Shown here one piece after another: positions 7,951-16,260 of a stretch of 21,015 bases of DNA. The stretch comes from Bacillota bacterium (lineage in GTDB: Bacteria > Bacillota > Clostridia > Acetivibrionales > DSM-1351). A program made the position numbers and the translations under genes. Under the pieces are notes generated by a model. It was not told the DNA's origin, made no database searches, and was given only the letters and a program-made list of their open reading frames with translations. The stretch covers positions 1-21,015 of the forward strand of contig JAEWSZ010000114.1 of assembly GCA_023397905.1 (NCBI GenBank), read 5' to 3'. Numbering within the stretch: position 1 is the stretch's first letter; the number at the start of each line of letters is the position of its first letter.

Positions 7951-8742
7951 CTATAGCCTCCCTATAGCCTTTAGTATACCATAAATTAATGCCTGCGGCC
8001 TAGGGGGGCATCCGGGAATGTAGACATCCACCGGCAAAACACTGTCAACTCCGTTTCTTCCCGCATAACTGTTTTTGAAAATTCCGCCGCTGCAGGCACA
8101 GGCCCCGGCTGCAACTACCAATTTAGGTGAAGGGGCCGCATTGTACGTCTTTATGAGCGCTTCCTCCATATTTCTGGTAACACATCCCGTAACCAGCAGC
8201 ATGTCCGCATGTCTGGGAGAAGCTACAAAATGTATTCCAAATCTTTCAATATCATTGTAAGGCCCTCCAAGCGCGTTTATCTCATAGTCGCACCCGTTGC
8301 AGGAACCGGCGTCCACCTCTCTGATATGGAGACTTTTTCCGAATTTACTATTTACTCTTTCTTTTAACTGGCGGCCCAATATCTCATAATCCAGCCCTTT
8401 GATATTTTCTTCCTGGATATATAAAGGTGTCGCCCTCAAGGCTTCCCGGCTTTTCTGAGCCAGTTCAAACCTGTTGGAAAGGCAGACCGCCCCCTCAGGA
8501 CATGCCTCCTCGCAGAAACGGCAAAAAATGCACTCGTCTACATTTACCGCAGGAGATTTCATCTTCTGCTCGTCGTTATCCACAAGGACGATTGCTCCCG
8601 TGGGGCAGGATTCGCTGCATTTCATGCACCTTTTGCATTTATCATAATCAAACTCCGGCACACCCGTAACAAATGAGCTCCTGATGGGTTTATTGGGATA
8701 ATCTACGGTAACAGTGCCATGCTGTAGTATTTTTCTTAGCAT
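7951..8742 (-). CDS. Ehr/group 4 hydrogenase-like small subunit: ferredoxin-NuoB (HyfH-HyfI-like) fusion
   Basis: A 263-residue electron-transfer subunit. The N-terminal half is a two-cluster ferredoxin: Cys36, Cys39, Cys42, Cys46 and Cys71, Cys74, Cys77, Cys81 (each CxxCxxCxxxC) for two [4Fe-4S] clusters. The C-terminal half (about 118-263) is NuoB/HycG-like, with proximal-cluster cysteines Cys148 and Cys151 in GSCNGCDYE, Cys215 in AAGACACSGG and Cys245 in PGCPPRPQ. The CxxC spacing is the hydrogenase form rather than the CC of complex I. Extra cysteines Cys187 and Cys217 sit near the cluster motifs. In most group 4 complexes the ferredoxin is a separate protein; here it is fused. It would pass electrons from a soluble donor to the large subunit encoded just upstream. 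Start at 8742 has GGAGG 8 bases upstream. Confidence 0.93.
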   Translation of the reverse strand: MLRKILQHGTVTVDYPNKPIRSSFVTGVPEFDYDKCKRCMKCSESCPTGAIVLVDNDEQKMKSPAVNVDECIFCRFCEEACPEGAVCLSNRFELAQKSREALRATPLYIQEENIKGLDYEILGRQLKERVNSKFGKSLHIREVDAGSCNGCDYEINALGGPYNDIERFGIHFVASPRHADMLLVTGCVTRNMEEALIKTYNAAPSPKLVVAAGACACSGGIFKNSYAGRNGVDSVLPVDVYIPGCPPRPQALIYGILKAIGRL

Positions 8743-8760
8743 ATAAAAACCTCCGGCTCA

Positions 8761-10353
8761 TTATAAATCATTGCCTGCGTATGACAGATTAAAACTCTTG
8801 TTGATCAAAGGAAAATCCGTTAAAGTGTTTGTCTTCACAGCGTGACACAGTGCGGGCCAATTGCAGAAGGACGGCGTCCTTATCTTGTACCGGAGGATCT
8901 TATTATCCTCGCCGGCCATGACAAAATGGATGTTTTCACCTCTGGGAGCCTCGGTCATGCCAAAAGCACAGGAATACGGCTTAAGACTGCCTATATCAAT
9001 TGAGGCAGGCCCTTCCTCGGGCATTTTTTCAAGGGACTGCCTTATTAAACCGATGGATTCCATAACCTCCTGGATCTTAACGTTCATTCTGCAGCAAACA
9101 TCGCAATTAGCATGCTCAGGAATATTAAATTTAAGCTTTTCATAGGCCGCATAAGGGAATTCTTTTCTCACATCGGTCTTTATTCCACTGGCCCTTCCCC
9201 CCGGCCCCACCGCATTCAGGTCAACAGCTACGGTATTGTCCAGTATTCCGGTGTGCTCCACTCTGTCAATAAACATGCTGTTGTTTTTTATAATGGCGGC
9301 GGTTTCGGAAAATTCCTTTTCCAATCTGTCTATGCATTCCAGAATTATTTTATCATTATTTCTTATAAAATCACGCCTTAACCCGCCGGGTTTGTTGACA
9401 TTCCGCAAAAACCGGCTTCCTGTGAGCTGCTCGCACAGCAGCTGCACCCAGCGCCTCATCATGGCAAACTGCCCTGCCGCGAACACATACGCCGTATCCA
9501 CACACAGTCCGGAAATATCGCCTATATGCGCGCATATGCGTTCCAGCTCGGCAAAAATAACTCTTGAGTATAGCGCCCTTTCTGGAAGATAGGTTATCCC
9601 GTTTAACTTTTCCACCGCCTGGCAGTAGGCCATGGAATTGGTAAAAGTTTCGTCTCCTGATATCCTTTCCGAAAAAAGGAGCACTTTCATATAGTTTTCA
9701 CCTTCTGAAAGCTTTTCCAGGCCGCGATGCACGTAATAGAGCTTTGCCTCAAGGTTTATTATGGGTTCTCCCGCAACACTGAATCTGAAGTGTCCCGGCT
9801 CTATGATTCCAGCATGCACAGGACCCACCGGCACCTCAAATACTCCCGTACCGGTTATGCTTGAAAATTCCTGCCGGCGCTTTTCGAAATCCGGATGTGT
9901 ATTTGATTTGAATTCCCGCCTTAGGGGATACACATTTTCGGGAAAGTTTCCGTGATGCACCAGCTCCCGGCTGTCAAGCATATCGGTGAATATTACGCCG
10001 TACATGTCGTGAATCTCTCTCTCATACAGAGAGGAGGCGGGAATTTCCCGCGAGATAGAGTCGATTGGGGGCATTTCGTTTTTATCCAGCTTTGCGTATA
10101 TGGTGATTAATGTATTTGCAGACCTTACCGCAAAAGTATAGTACACAAGTATGTTGTTTTCACCAGGAGCCATGTCGTTTCCCAGCATATCCACCAGAAC
10201 ACAGTCAATATTGCCGTAAATATTTAGGCAGGCCTCCTTTACAGAGACCGGGGCAACCTCGGTGTATACCTCGTTTTCATTAAGCAGCCTGCTTTCTATT
10301 ATTTTTGAGGACAGCAATCTGTTTATAGTTTCAAATATAGCCTCTGAAATCAT
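8761..10353 (-). CDS. Ehr large subunit: NuoC-NuoD (HyfG-like) fusion lacking all NiFe cysteine ligands
   Basis: A 530-residue protein. Residues about 1-150 are a NuoC-like domain (EREIHDMYGVIF at 111-122); about 170-530 are a hydrogenase large subunit/NuoD-like domain (GPVHAGIIEPGHFRF at 177-191). Hydrogenases bind Ni and Fe through two CxxC motifs. Here the N-terminal one (ERVCGIC in HycE) reads ERISGDE at 229-235, and the C-terminal one (DPCxSC) reads NLSYAG at 522-527, so all four cysteines are replaced. A H2-reacting centre is therefore not expected, and no hyp or protease genes are nearby. Unusual cysteines occur in NCDVCCR (Cys417, 420, 421), where hydrogenases often have GDVYAR. It starts 1 base after the hyfF-like stop codon, so translation is likely coupled. 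Function is unknown; the known Ehr group fits best. Confidence 0.93.
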   Translation of the reverse strand: MISEAIFETINRLLSSKIIESRLLNENEVYTEVAPVSVKEACLNIYGNIDCVLVDMLGNDMAPGENNILVYYTFAVRSANTLITIYAKLDKNEMPPIDSISREIPASSLYEREIHDMYGVIFTDMLDSRELVHHGNFPENVYPLRREFKSNTHPDFEKRRQEFSSITGTGVFEVPVGPVHAGIIEPGHFRFSVAGEPIINLEAKLYYVHRGLEKLSEGENYMKVLLFSERISGDETFTNSMAYCQAVEKLNGITYLPERALYSRVIFAELERICAHIGDISGLCVDTAYVFAAGQFAMMRRWVQLLCEQLTGSRFLRNVNKPGGLRRDFIRNNDKIILECIDRLEKEFSETAAIIKNNSMFIDRVEHTGILDNTVAVDLNAVGPGGRASGIKTDVRKEFPYAAYEKLKFNIPEHANCDVCCRMNVKIQEVMESIGLIRQSLEKMPEEGPASIDIGSLKPYSCAFGMTEAPRGENIHFVMAGEDNKILRYKIRTPSFCNWPALCHAVKTNTLTDFPLINKSFNLSYAGNDL

Positions 10354-10354
10354 G

Positions 10355-11845
10355 CTACTTTCCCCCTATTCCCAATATAATATTTGTGGTGGAATCCATC
10401 AATTCCTTTAAAGGACCCGGGATATAGACCCCCAGCAGCAACGTTATACACAGCATAACAATAAGAACCCCAGGCCCTATGTAATCCAGCTCTCCCCTTT
10501 TGATCTCCGAATTGCTGTTTTTGCCGTAGAACATACCGCTGAGCTGTTTCGTAAAACCTGCAAATATTATGGCGAGAAAGATCAAAAGCAGTGCGGCGGC
10601 GATATAATTCTTTGAAAAAACCGCCGCGGCAACCGTATTGAATTCGCTCATAAAAACGCCGAAGGGCGGCATTCCGGTTATGGCGAAAACCCCAAGCACA
10701 AAAACGGCTCCGGTAACCGGCATGGTCTTTATAAGCCCTTTTATGCCGGATATTTTTTTTGTATGATATTTTAAATAAATATTTCCCGAAGTGACAAAAA
10801 GCATTGACTTGGTTATGGCATGATTAAAGGTGTGGTACAGCGCCGCAAAAATGCTTACCGGCGTACAGATGCCCAGACCCAATGCGATTATTCCCATATG
10901 CTCTATACTGGAATACGCCAGTATCCTTTTATAATCCTGCTGTACAAGTACAAAAAACGCGGCGGTCCCTATTGACAATATACCCAGCAATATCAGAAGA
11001 TTTCCTGTGTATCCGCTGCTTCCAAGGCTTTTATTCACTATGGCCATGACCCTGATTATACCGTACATGGCGGTATTCAGCAGAACTCCGGACAGCAGCG
11101 AGCTGACAGGCGACGGCGCCTGGCTGTGCGCGTCCGGCAGCCAGGTGTGCATTGGAGAAAATCCCACCTTGGTGCCAAAACCGATCAATATGAAAATAAA
11201 TGAAATTTTAAGTATACTGGGATCAAGGGAGGCCGCGTTCCGGATCAAATAATTCCAGCTCAGTCCCGAGAGCTTTGTCCCCCCAAGCTCCACCGTTGAT
11301 GAGTAGTAAAGAAGTATAATGCCTAAAAGGGCAAAGGCTATGCCCACGGAACAAATTATAAGATACTTCCAGGCGGCTTCAATTGCCCTCTTGTTGTTAT
11401 AAAACCCCACCAGAAAAGCCGATGCAAGGGTGGTGGCTTCTATGGCTATCCACATGACTCCCATGTTCTGGGTGGTCAGCGCCAGTATCATTGACAGGAC
11501 AAAAGCATTTGAAAGGCAGTAATAAAGCTTCAGCTTGTTTAAAGTGATCACCTTTCTGCGGAGCTCTTCTCCAAAATAGCTTATGGAATACAGCGATACC
11601 AGAAAAAAGGCCAGCGCGGTTATAAACAATATGTAGGCGCTCAAGGAGTCAATATAAAATATGTCCCTTAAGACCCCTTTGCTGACAACAGTCTTATTCC
11701 TGTAAACATCAATAAGTATTAAAACCGACAATACAAGCATAGCAGCCGCACCTGCCAGGTTGGTGCAATGTATTAACACTTTATTCCTATTAGTCCACAC
11801 CAGTCCTCCGGCAACCGCAGGAACAGCCAATAACAACAAGTTCAT
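10355..11845 (-). CDS. Antiporter-like membrane subunit (HyfF/NuoN/MrpD-like)
   Basis: A 496-residue, highly hydrophobic protein with about 13-14 predicted membrane segments, matching the proton-conducting antiporter-type family of complex I and Mrp antiporters. The conserved charges are there: Glu136 in WIAIEATTLAS (helix 5) and Lys226 in IGFGTKVGFSPMHTWLPDAH (helix 7 and following loop with the usual histidine and aspartate). Together with the larger HyfB-like protein it gives the complex two potential ion-pumping modules. The gene lies 24 bases after the hyfE-like gene and has GGAGG just 4-5 bases from the ATG at 11845. Whether H+ or Na+ is moved cannot be told from the sequence. Confidence 0.93.
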   Translation of the reverse strand: MNLLLLAVPAVAGGLVWTNRNKVLIHCTNLAGAAAMLVLSVLILIDVYRNKTVVSKGVLRDIFYIDSLSAYILFITALAFFLVSLYSISYFGEELRRKVITLNKLKLYYCLSNAFVLSMILALTTQNMGVMWIAIEATTLASAFLVGFYNNKRAIEAAWKYLIICSVGIAFALLGIILLYYSSTVELGGTKLSGLSWNYLIRNAASLDPSILKISFIFILIGFGTKVGFSPMHTWLPDAHSQAPSPVSSLLSGVLLNTAMYGIIRVMAIVNKSLGSSGYTGNLLILLGILSIGTAAFFVLVQQDYKRILAYSSIEHMGIIALGLGICTPVSIFAALYHTFNHAITKSMLFVTSGNIYLKYHTKKISGIKGLIKTMPVTGAVFVLGVFAITGMPPFGVFMSEFNTVAAAVFSKNYIAAALLLIFLAIIFAGFTKQLSGMFYGKNSNSEIKRGELDYIGPGVLIVMLCITLLLGVYIPGPLKELMDSTTNIILGIGGK

Positions 11846-11869
11846 ATGACCTCCGAATAAATCCTTCGC

Positions 11870-12532
11870 TTAACCCTTCAAGTTCTTCAGCTTATTTATA
11901 TCTATGGATTCAAAAGTATTATTTATCTTGAAAACAAATATTCCCATTATAATAAATGCCGTGAGCAAATCAAAGAAAAGTCCCAATTCCACGATCATGG
12001 GCATGCCCTCTGTGGTCAGCATGGCTGCAAGGAACATTCCGTTTTCTATAACCAGAAAACCGATTATCTGACCTATGGCCTTCTTCCTGCTTATCATAAA
12101 AAACAGCCCCAGCATCACAACGGAAAACGAGTATATTAGATAATTTCTGGCGTCCATATCCGTTATTCCTTCAATGTGGTAGATCACATACCAGCTCAGC
12201 AGTACAAGGCCGCAGCAGATTATCATTGAAATAGGTATGTTTATGAAAAAGTCCTTTTCCACCTTGTATTCAACCCTGTTGACAGTTCTTTTCATAAACA
12301 TTGGGATGACAATTACTTTAAAAACAACTATGAGCACAAAGATTATTATTACACTGTCAAATTTTTTGTTTGTAACCATTCCCTCTACGGAAACCATCAG
12401 CGAAATAAGCGCAAGTATTACCGATTGTGCTCTGAAGGTAATAATATAGGAATTCTGCCGCTTATTGGCTACCAAAGTAAAGGATGTGATCAACATCAAT
12501 ATTGATAACAGGTTCAAAGCATTGCTGTACAT
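11870..12532 (-). CDS. HyfE-like membrane subunit
   Basis: A 220-residue membrane protein with about six to seven hydrophobic helices. Length, position between the NuoH-like and second antiporter-like genes, and the C-terminal part (ENGMFLAAMLTTEGMPMIVELGLFFDLL, a NuoK-type stretch carrying a buried glutamate) fit HyfE, which is related to NuoK. It would form part of the membrane arm linking the antiporter-like modules. ATG at 12532 is preceded by AAGAAGGGCGG. No oddity is seen in the reading frame. Confidence 0.88.
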   Translation of the reverse strand: MYSNALNLLSILMLITSFTLVANKRQNSYIITFRAQSVILALISLMVSVEGMVTNKKFDSVIIIFVLIVVFKVIVIPMFMKRTVNRVEYKVEKDFFINIPISMIICCGLVLLSWYVIYHIEGITDMDARNYLIYSFSVVMLGLFFMISRKKAIGQIIGFLVIENGMFLAAMLTTEGMPMIVELGLFFDLLTAFIIMGIFVFKINNTFESIDINKLKNLKG

Positions 12533-12550
12533 AATAACCGCCCTTCTTAT

Positions 12551-12594
12551 TTCAAGCTGCCGGCTTTCAGCCGATGGTAAGTGATTGACTTGAA
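12551..12594 (-). other. Possible mRNA structure between the hyfC-like and hyfE-like genes
   Basis: In the 90-base gap, CGGCT and AGCCG (12561-12565 with 12569-12573) form a tight hairpin, and TTCAAG/CTTGAA (12551-12556 with 12589-12594) could close an outer stem. There is no T tract, so it is not a typical terminator. It might tune expression or processing between subunits, which is inference. Confidence 0.35.
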
Positions 12595-12622
12595 GCTAAA
12601 ATATATAAACACAGTCCTTTGC

Positions 12623-13561
12623 CTATCTTAGTATAAACACGGTTAAAAATCCCAGAACCGATACAATAAAAGCAATTACCGCAAAATTAGGTATGCTGTA
12701 CAGGCGGAGCTTAACCGTATTTATCTCCACAACAGCAACCAATAGGGTTATTATCAATAATTTTATCAGATAAATGCCAAAGCCCAGGAAAATGTTTTTA
12801 GCATCAAAACCCACAGGCATGAGTATATTTGCCATAAAAGTCATAAAAACCAGCTGCTTCATATACGTACCCAATTCAACAAATGCAAGCTGTCTCCCCG
12901 AATATTCAAGAGTCATGGCCTCATGAACCATTGTCAGCTCAAGATGCGTAGCAGGATCATCCACAGGTATCCTGGAAGCTTCGGCAATCAAAATCATAAG
13001 CATGCTCGCAAACAGCAGTATATTTACCGGCGTAAAGGCCGCCCCTGTGTGGGCTGCCGCGTACTCATATATGGAAACAGTATTGGTTGAAGCTATTCCC
13101 GGAGTCGCACTCACCGTAATAATCACCATGAACAGAGCCGGCTCGACCAATGCTGAAACGAGCAATTCCCTGCTGCTCCCCATGCCGCCGAAAGTACTGC
13201 CGGTATCGAGCCCCGCCAAGGTCATAAAAATCCGGCCGGTTACAAATAAATAGACCACTATAAGCAAATCGGCATAAAAGGAAAAGCCCGTAAGCTGGTA
13301 AACAACAGGCAGGCAAATCACAGCCGCAACCGATGTCAGAAAGTATACGTAGGGCGCCAGCATATATATCCAGGATGAAGTTGATGAAACGACCAGATCC
13401 TTTTTAAATAACTTTATCAAATCGTAATAAGGTTGCAGCACCGGGGCGCCCACGCGATGCTGCACCTTGGCTTTCACCTTTCTGATGAGTCCCGTAAAAA
13501 AGGGCGCGATCAGAAGTGTAAATACAACTTGAAAAATTAATTTTAAAATCGACTCAAACAT
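12623..13561 (-). CDS. HyfC/NuoH-like membrane subunit
   Basis: A 312-residue membrane protein with about eight helices. The first cytoplasmic loop contains the hallmark region VQHRVGAPVLQPYYDLIKLF (about 33-52), and a later loop contains the ELTMVHEAMTLEYSGRQLA region with conserved acidic residues. This is the NuoH-like subunit that docks the hydrophilic Fe-S arm onto the membrane arm in complex I and group 4 hydrogenases, and it helps form the quinone cavity in complex I. It follows the hyfB-like gene after 44 bases, with AAAAAGGG 9 bases from the ATG at 13561. All residues appear as expected for the family, so the membrane part of the complex looks functional. Confidence 0.94.
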   Translation of the reverse strand: MFESILKLIFQVVFTLLIAPFFTGLIRKVKAKVQHRVGAPVLQPYYDLIKLFKKDLVVSSTSSWIYMLAPYVYFLTSVAAVICLPVVYQLTGFSFYADLLIVVYLFVTGRIFMTLAGLDTGSTFGGMGSSRELLVSALVEPALFMVIITVSATPGIASTNTVSIYEYAAAHTGAAFTPVNILLFASMLMILIAEASRIPVDDPATHLELTMVHEAMTLEYSGRQLAFVELGTYMKQLVFMTFMANILMPVGFDAKNIFLGFGIYLIKLLIITLLVAVVEINTVKLRLYSIPNFAVIAFIVSVLGFLTVFILR

Positions 13562-13605
13562 AATTTAAAACCCTTTTTATATTTATTCCTTTATAAGCCT
13601 GTTCT

Positions 13606-15675
13606 TTATTTCGCAATAAATGAGTAGTATAACAGCATCAGAATTAAAGTTCCCAGGAAATATATGAGGTAGGTGTGAATGCTTCCGGTTTGTATTTTAA
13701 ACCTGATTTTCCTGGAAAAATTGACTATTGCTGCAATAAAGGGCGTATAAAAGTATTTTTCAAATATCTTTTCAGTAGTAACATTGTATATCCCTTTTTT
13801 CATATAATAAGGCCCGTAGCCCTCCGTAATAACCAGATCCCTGTTTGGCTTAAACAATGCTCTGAATATGATACGGATGGATTTCGAAAATCCTGTTGAG
13901 GTATACTGCATTTTGGGGTTGAGCTCCGTGAAGCCGCAGTCCCATGTATTATATTTCTGCACTTCCGTCCGCTTTCTCATTGCCATTACCAGCAATAAAA
14001 CAATACCTGCGAAAATCAGGATTACAACCGCCAGTAAACCGGCGGATATGTTCAGCCCTCCGCTCCTGACAGGATAGTGGGCCACACCTGTAAAGGACCA
14101 ATCTGTGGAAAGAAGCTTTAGATTTATCAATTCATTGCCTACATTATCTATAAGCCCGATCACATATTTTACAAAAATACCCGTTGCAAGGCTAAGGCCC
14201 GCTGATATGCCTAGGGCGGCCAACATTGGTTTCCCGGGCTCCATCACATTTTCAGCCTCGGTACTCCTGGGCAGTCCCAGAAATGAAATCCCGAAAAACT
14301 TAACATAGCTGTATGCAACCAGTGCACCTGTAAGCGCCAGTGCCGCCGCAACCACCATAAATAAAATGACCAGTGAAAAATGGCCCGATGGCGCAAACAA
14401 AACTATGCTGTTTATAATAGACTGAAAAATCATATATTCACTGGTAAAGCCGTTAAAAGGCGGTACTGCCGAAATAGCCAGACATCCTGCAAATATAAAA
14501 ACAGATGCGACCGGCATTTTCTTTATCAGTCCTCCCAGCTTTTCCATATTTTTTGTGTCGGCTGAATATTGTATGGCCCCCGCCCCCATGAACAGCAAAG
14601 ATTTAAAAATGGCGTGATTGAAAGTATGCAAAAGCGTAGCGGTCAGTGCCAGCGATAACAGAAACGGATTATCCGTGGCTCTGGCTATAAGGGCAATCCC
14701 GAAGCCGCAGAAGATAATTCCCATATTCTCAATGCTGGAATATGCCAGCAATCGCTTGATGTTCACCGTAGAAGCGGCGGAATACGCTATTCCGATAACT
14801 GCGGAAACCGCTCCGACGGCCAGTGTCAGCACTCCCCACCACAGAGCATTGCCAGGCAGCACATCAAATACTATTCTGAAGAGCCCGTAAATTGACATCT
14901 TTATCATAACTCCGGACATCAGTGCAGATACATTGCCCGGTGCAACAGGGTGGGCATATGGCAGCCAGATGTGCATGGGAATTATTCCGGCTTTGGTACC
15001 GAAGCCAATGAGCAGAAAAACATATATTATATTGGCATACCTGCCTGGAATGGCAGATGAAACTACCCCTGACAGCTCAAAACTCTTTGTAAAATATGCT
15101 ATCAGCACAAACGCAGCAGTTATAAAAACAGTTCCCGTATATGTCATTATAATGTATATTTTACCGGCCTTCTGTACTTCTTCCTTTTCATTTTCAAATA
15201 TAACAAGAAAATATGATATCAGGGACATCAATTCCCAAAAGACCAGAAATAAAATCAAATTGCTGCTGGCCACCAGAAGCACCATGGATAAAATAAAAAG
15301 ATTATAAAAGCATCCGAACACCGAAATATTGTGTATGTAAAAATAATGGGACATATATGTGTATGAAAACAGAGAAACAACCAGAGAAACTATTGAAATA
15401 ACCAGTATGAAAAAAGCTGCTAAATTGTCGATATTAAATGTCAGAGTAAGAAACGGTATATTTGTATTAAAATTGAAATTCAAAGGAATGTCTTTAAAAA
15501 ACAATAATTTATATATCATTATTATGCTTAAAAGCCCGCTGGAGATCATCGCAAATGAATTTGACAACTTGTTTGACGCTTTAGGAAAAAAATATGTAAA
15601 TATTGAAGATATTGCTCCTAGCAAATATAATATCACACAGACTGCCAAACTAAATGACAAATAATTTGCCGTCAT
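13606..15675 (-). CDS. Large antiporter-like membrane subunit (HyfB/HycC/NuoL-like)
   Basis: A 689-residue, very hydrophobic protein. The antiporter core carries Glu148 in the FWELMSLISYF helix, Lys228 in GFGTKAGIIPMHIWLPYAHPVAPG and Lys259, the charges used for ion translocation in complex I-type proteins. After about residue 500 it has the HyfB/HycC-type extension with NTWDCGF and TSTGFSKSIR stretches and a final membrane helix, matching the 600-670 residue family rather than a plain NuoN. The start at 15675 is preferred: TTGGAGG lies 10 bases upstream, while an in-frame ATG at 15717 has no such site. It is the first gene of the Ehr operon, about 55 bases downstream of a strong promoter. 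Confidence 0.94.
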   Translation of the reverse strand: MTANYLSFSLAVCVILYLLGAISSIFTYFFPKASNKLSNSFAMISSGLLSIIMIYKLLFFKDIPLNFNFNTNIPFLTLTFNIDNLAAFFILVISIVSLVVSLFSYTYMSHYFYIHNISVFGCFYNLFILSMVLLVASSNLILFLVFWELMSLISYFLVIFENEKEEVQKAGKIYIIMTYTGTVFITAAFVLIAYFTKSFELSGVVSSAIPGRYANIIYVFLLIGFGTKAGIIPMHIWLPYAHPVAPGNVSALMSGVMIKMSIYGLFRIVFDVLPGNALWWGVLTLAVGAVSAVIGIAYSAASTVNIKRLLAYSSIENMGIIFCGFGIALIARATDNPFLLSLALTATLLHTFNHAIFKSLLFMGAGAIQYSADTKNMEKLGGLIKKMPVASVFIFAGCLAISAVPPFNGFTSEYMIFQSIINSIVLFAPSGHFSLVILFMVVAAALALTGALVAYSYVKFFGISFLGLPRSTEAENVMEPGKPMLAALGISAGLSLATGIFVKYVIGLIDNVGNELINLKLLSTDWSFTGVAHYPVRSGGLNISAGLLAVVILIFAGIVLLLVMAMRKRTEVQKYNTWDCGFTELNPKMQYTSTGFSKSIRIIFRALFKPNRDLVITEGYGPYYMKKGIYNVTTEKIFEKYFYTPFIAAIVNFSRKIRFKIQTGSIHTYLIYFLGTLILMLLYYSFIAK

Positions 15676-15729
15676 GAATAAAAAACCTCCAAAAAGCCGA
15701 TTAGGCATAAGCTTCACAATACAGCATAT

Positions 15730-15758
15730 ATGATACTACCGTGAGAAGTAATTGTCAA
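15730..15758 (-). promoter_or_regulatory. Near-consensus sigma-A promoter of the Ehr operon
   Basis: On the minus strand a perfect -35 TTGACA (15753-15758) and -10 TATCAT (15730-15735) are separated by exactly 17 bases. Transcription should start near 15723 and lead directly into the hyfB-like gene. No operator was recognised, so constitutive expression is possible. Confidence 0.75.
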
Positions 15759-15843
15759 ATAGCCGGAGGCGCTTTGCACGAGGATTTGTCAAAAAATCCG
15801 TGAAAATAGATCATGGTGGAATTAATTCGCTAAATCCGGCGTA

Positions 15844-16134
15844 CTAGTCCTTTACAGGAATCAAAATAGTGGTATTTTCATACAGATCGGAAGAATTCAT
15901 GTTATTGATTTTTTTTACATTGTAAATATATTTCCTGATATCACTGTTATTGCCGTACTTTTCAGCAATAGACCAGAGAGTATCCCCCGACTGAACTGTC
16001 ACAGTCCGGTATTGCGGTTCCTCATGGCCGGAAACCGATATGGAATAAATCAGTATAAATACAACAAATGTAGCTGTAAATAAGAAGCTGAAAAAATTCC
16101 TTTTGTTTTTCAATACATATTTTTGCCTTGTCAT
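15844..16134 (-). CDS. yneA: YneA-like LysM protein, probable SOS cell-division suppressor
   Basis: A 96-residue protein with one N-terminal membrane segment (about 12-33) and an extracytoplasmic LysM domain (about 43-93, VQSGDTLWSIAEKYG) that binds peptidoglycan. This architecture and the divergent position next to lexA match Bacillus YneA, which delays division during the SOS response. The start at 16134 has GGAG about 8 bases upstream; an in-frame ATG at 16152 would add 6 residues without a good site. The promoter spacer carries a perfect GAAC-N4-GTTC box (16181-16192), so LexA repression is likely. Sequence similarity outside the LysM core is low in this family, so the name rests on architecture and context. 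Confidence 0.85.
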   Translation of the reverse strand: MTRQKYVLKNKRNFFSFLFTATFVVFILIYSISVSGHEEPQYRTVTVQSGDTLWSIAEKYGNNSDIRKYIYNVKKINNMNSSDLYENTTILIPVKD

Positions 16135-16146
16135 AAACACCACTCC

Positions 16147-16158
16147 AAACATACGTTC
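16147..16158. promoter_or_regulatory. Imperfect LexA box in the yneA leader
   Basis: AAACATACGTTC differs from GAAC-N4-GTTC at one position. It lies downstream of the yneA promoter, next to the gene start, where a bound repressor could block elongation. This is the weakest of the three sites. Confidence 0.45.
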
Positions 16159-16172
16159 TTTTTAACAACTAT

Positions 16173-16201
16173 ATCTTATCGAACATTTGTTCCTTTGTCA
16201 A
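16173..16201 (-). promoter_or_regulatory. yneA promoter
   Basis: On the minus strand -35 TTGACA (16196-16201) and -10 TAAGAT (16173-16178) have a 17-base spacer. The spacer contains the perfect LexA box, the classical arrangement for SOS repression. Confidence 0.7.
16181..16192. promoter_or_regulatory. LexA box (perfect GAAC-N4-GTTC)
   Basis: GAACATTTGTTC is an exact match to the Gram-positive SOS box core, with flanking C and C. It sits within the yneA promoter spacer. Confidence 0.88.
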
Positions 16202-16221
16202 TGATTTTTTTATATTTTTTC

Positions 16222-16233
16222 GAACATTAGTTT
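16222..16233. promoter_or_regulatory. LexA box at the lexA promoter (one mismatch)
   Basis: GAACATTAGTTT departs from the core at its last base. It overlaps the -35 of the lexA promoter and lies 41 bases centre-to-centre from the perfect box, about four helical turns. This fits autorepression of lexA. Confidence 0.75.
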
Positions 16234-16260
16234 GCTTTTGCAATTTTCGTATGATATACT
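16232..16260 (+). promoter_or_regulatory. lexA promoter with extended -10
   Basis: TTGCTT (16232-16237) and TATACT (16255-16260) are separated by 17 bases, and TGA directly before the -10 gives an extended -10 motif. Transcription would start near 16267, about 25 bases before the lexA ATG. Confidence 0.65.

Noticed and set aside
8761..10353. Calling the large subunit an active [NiFe] hydrogenase or plain NuoCD of complex I
   Set aside because: All four NiFe cysteines are missing, and no NuoE/F/G NADH module or hyp maturation genes are present; the small subunit has the hydrogenase-type CxxC.
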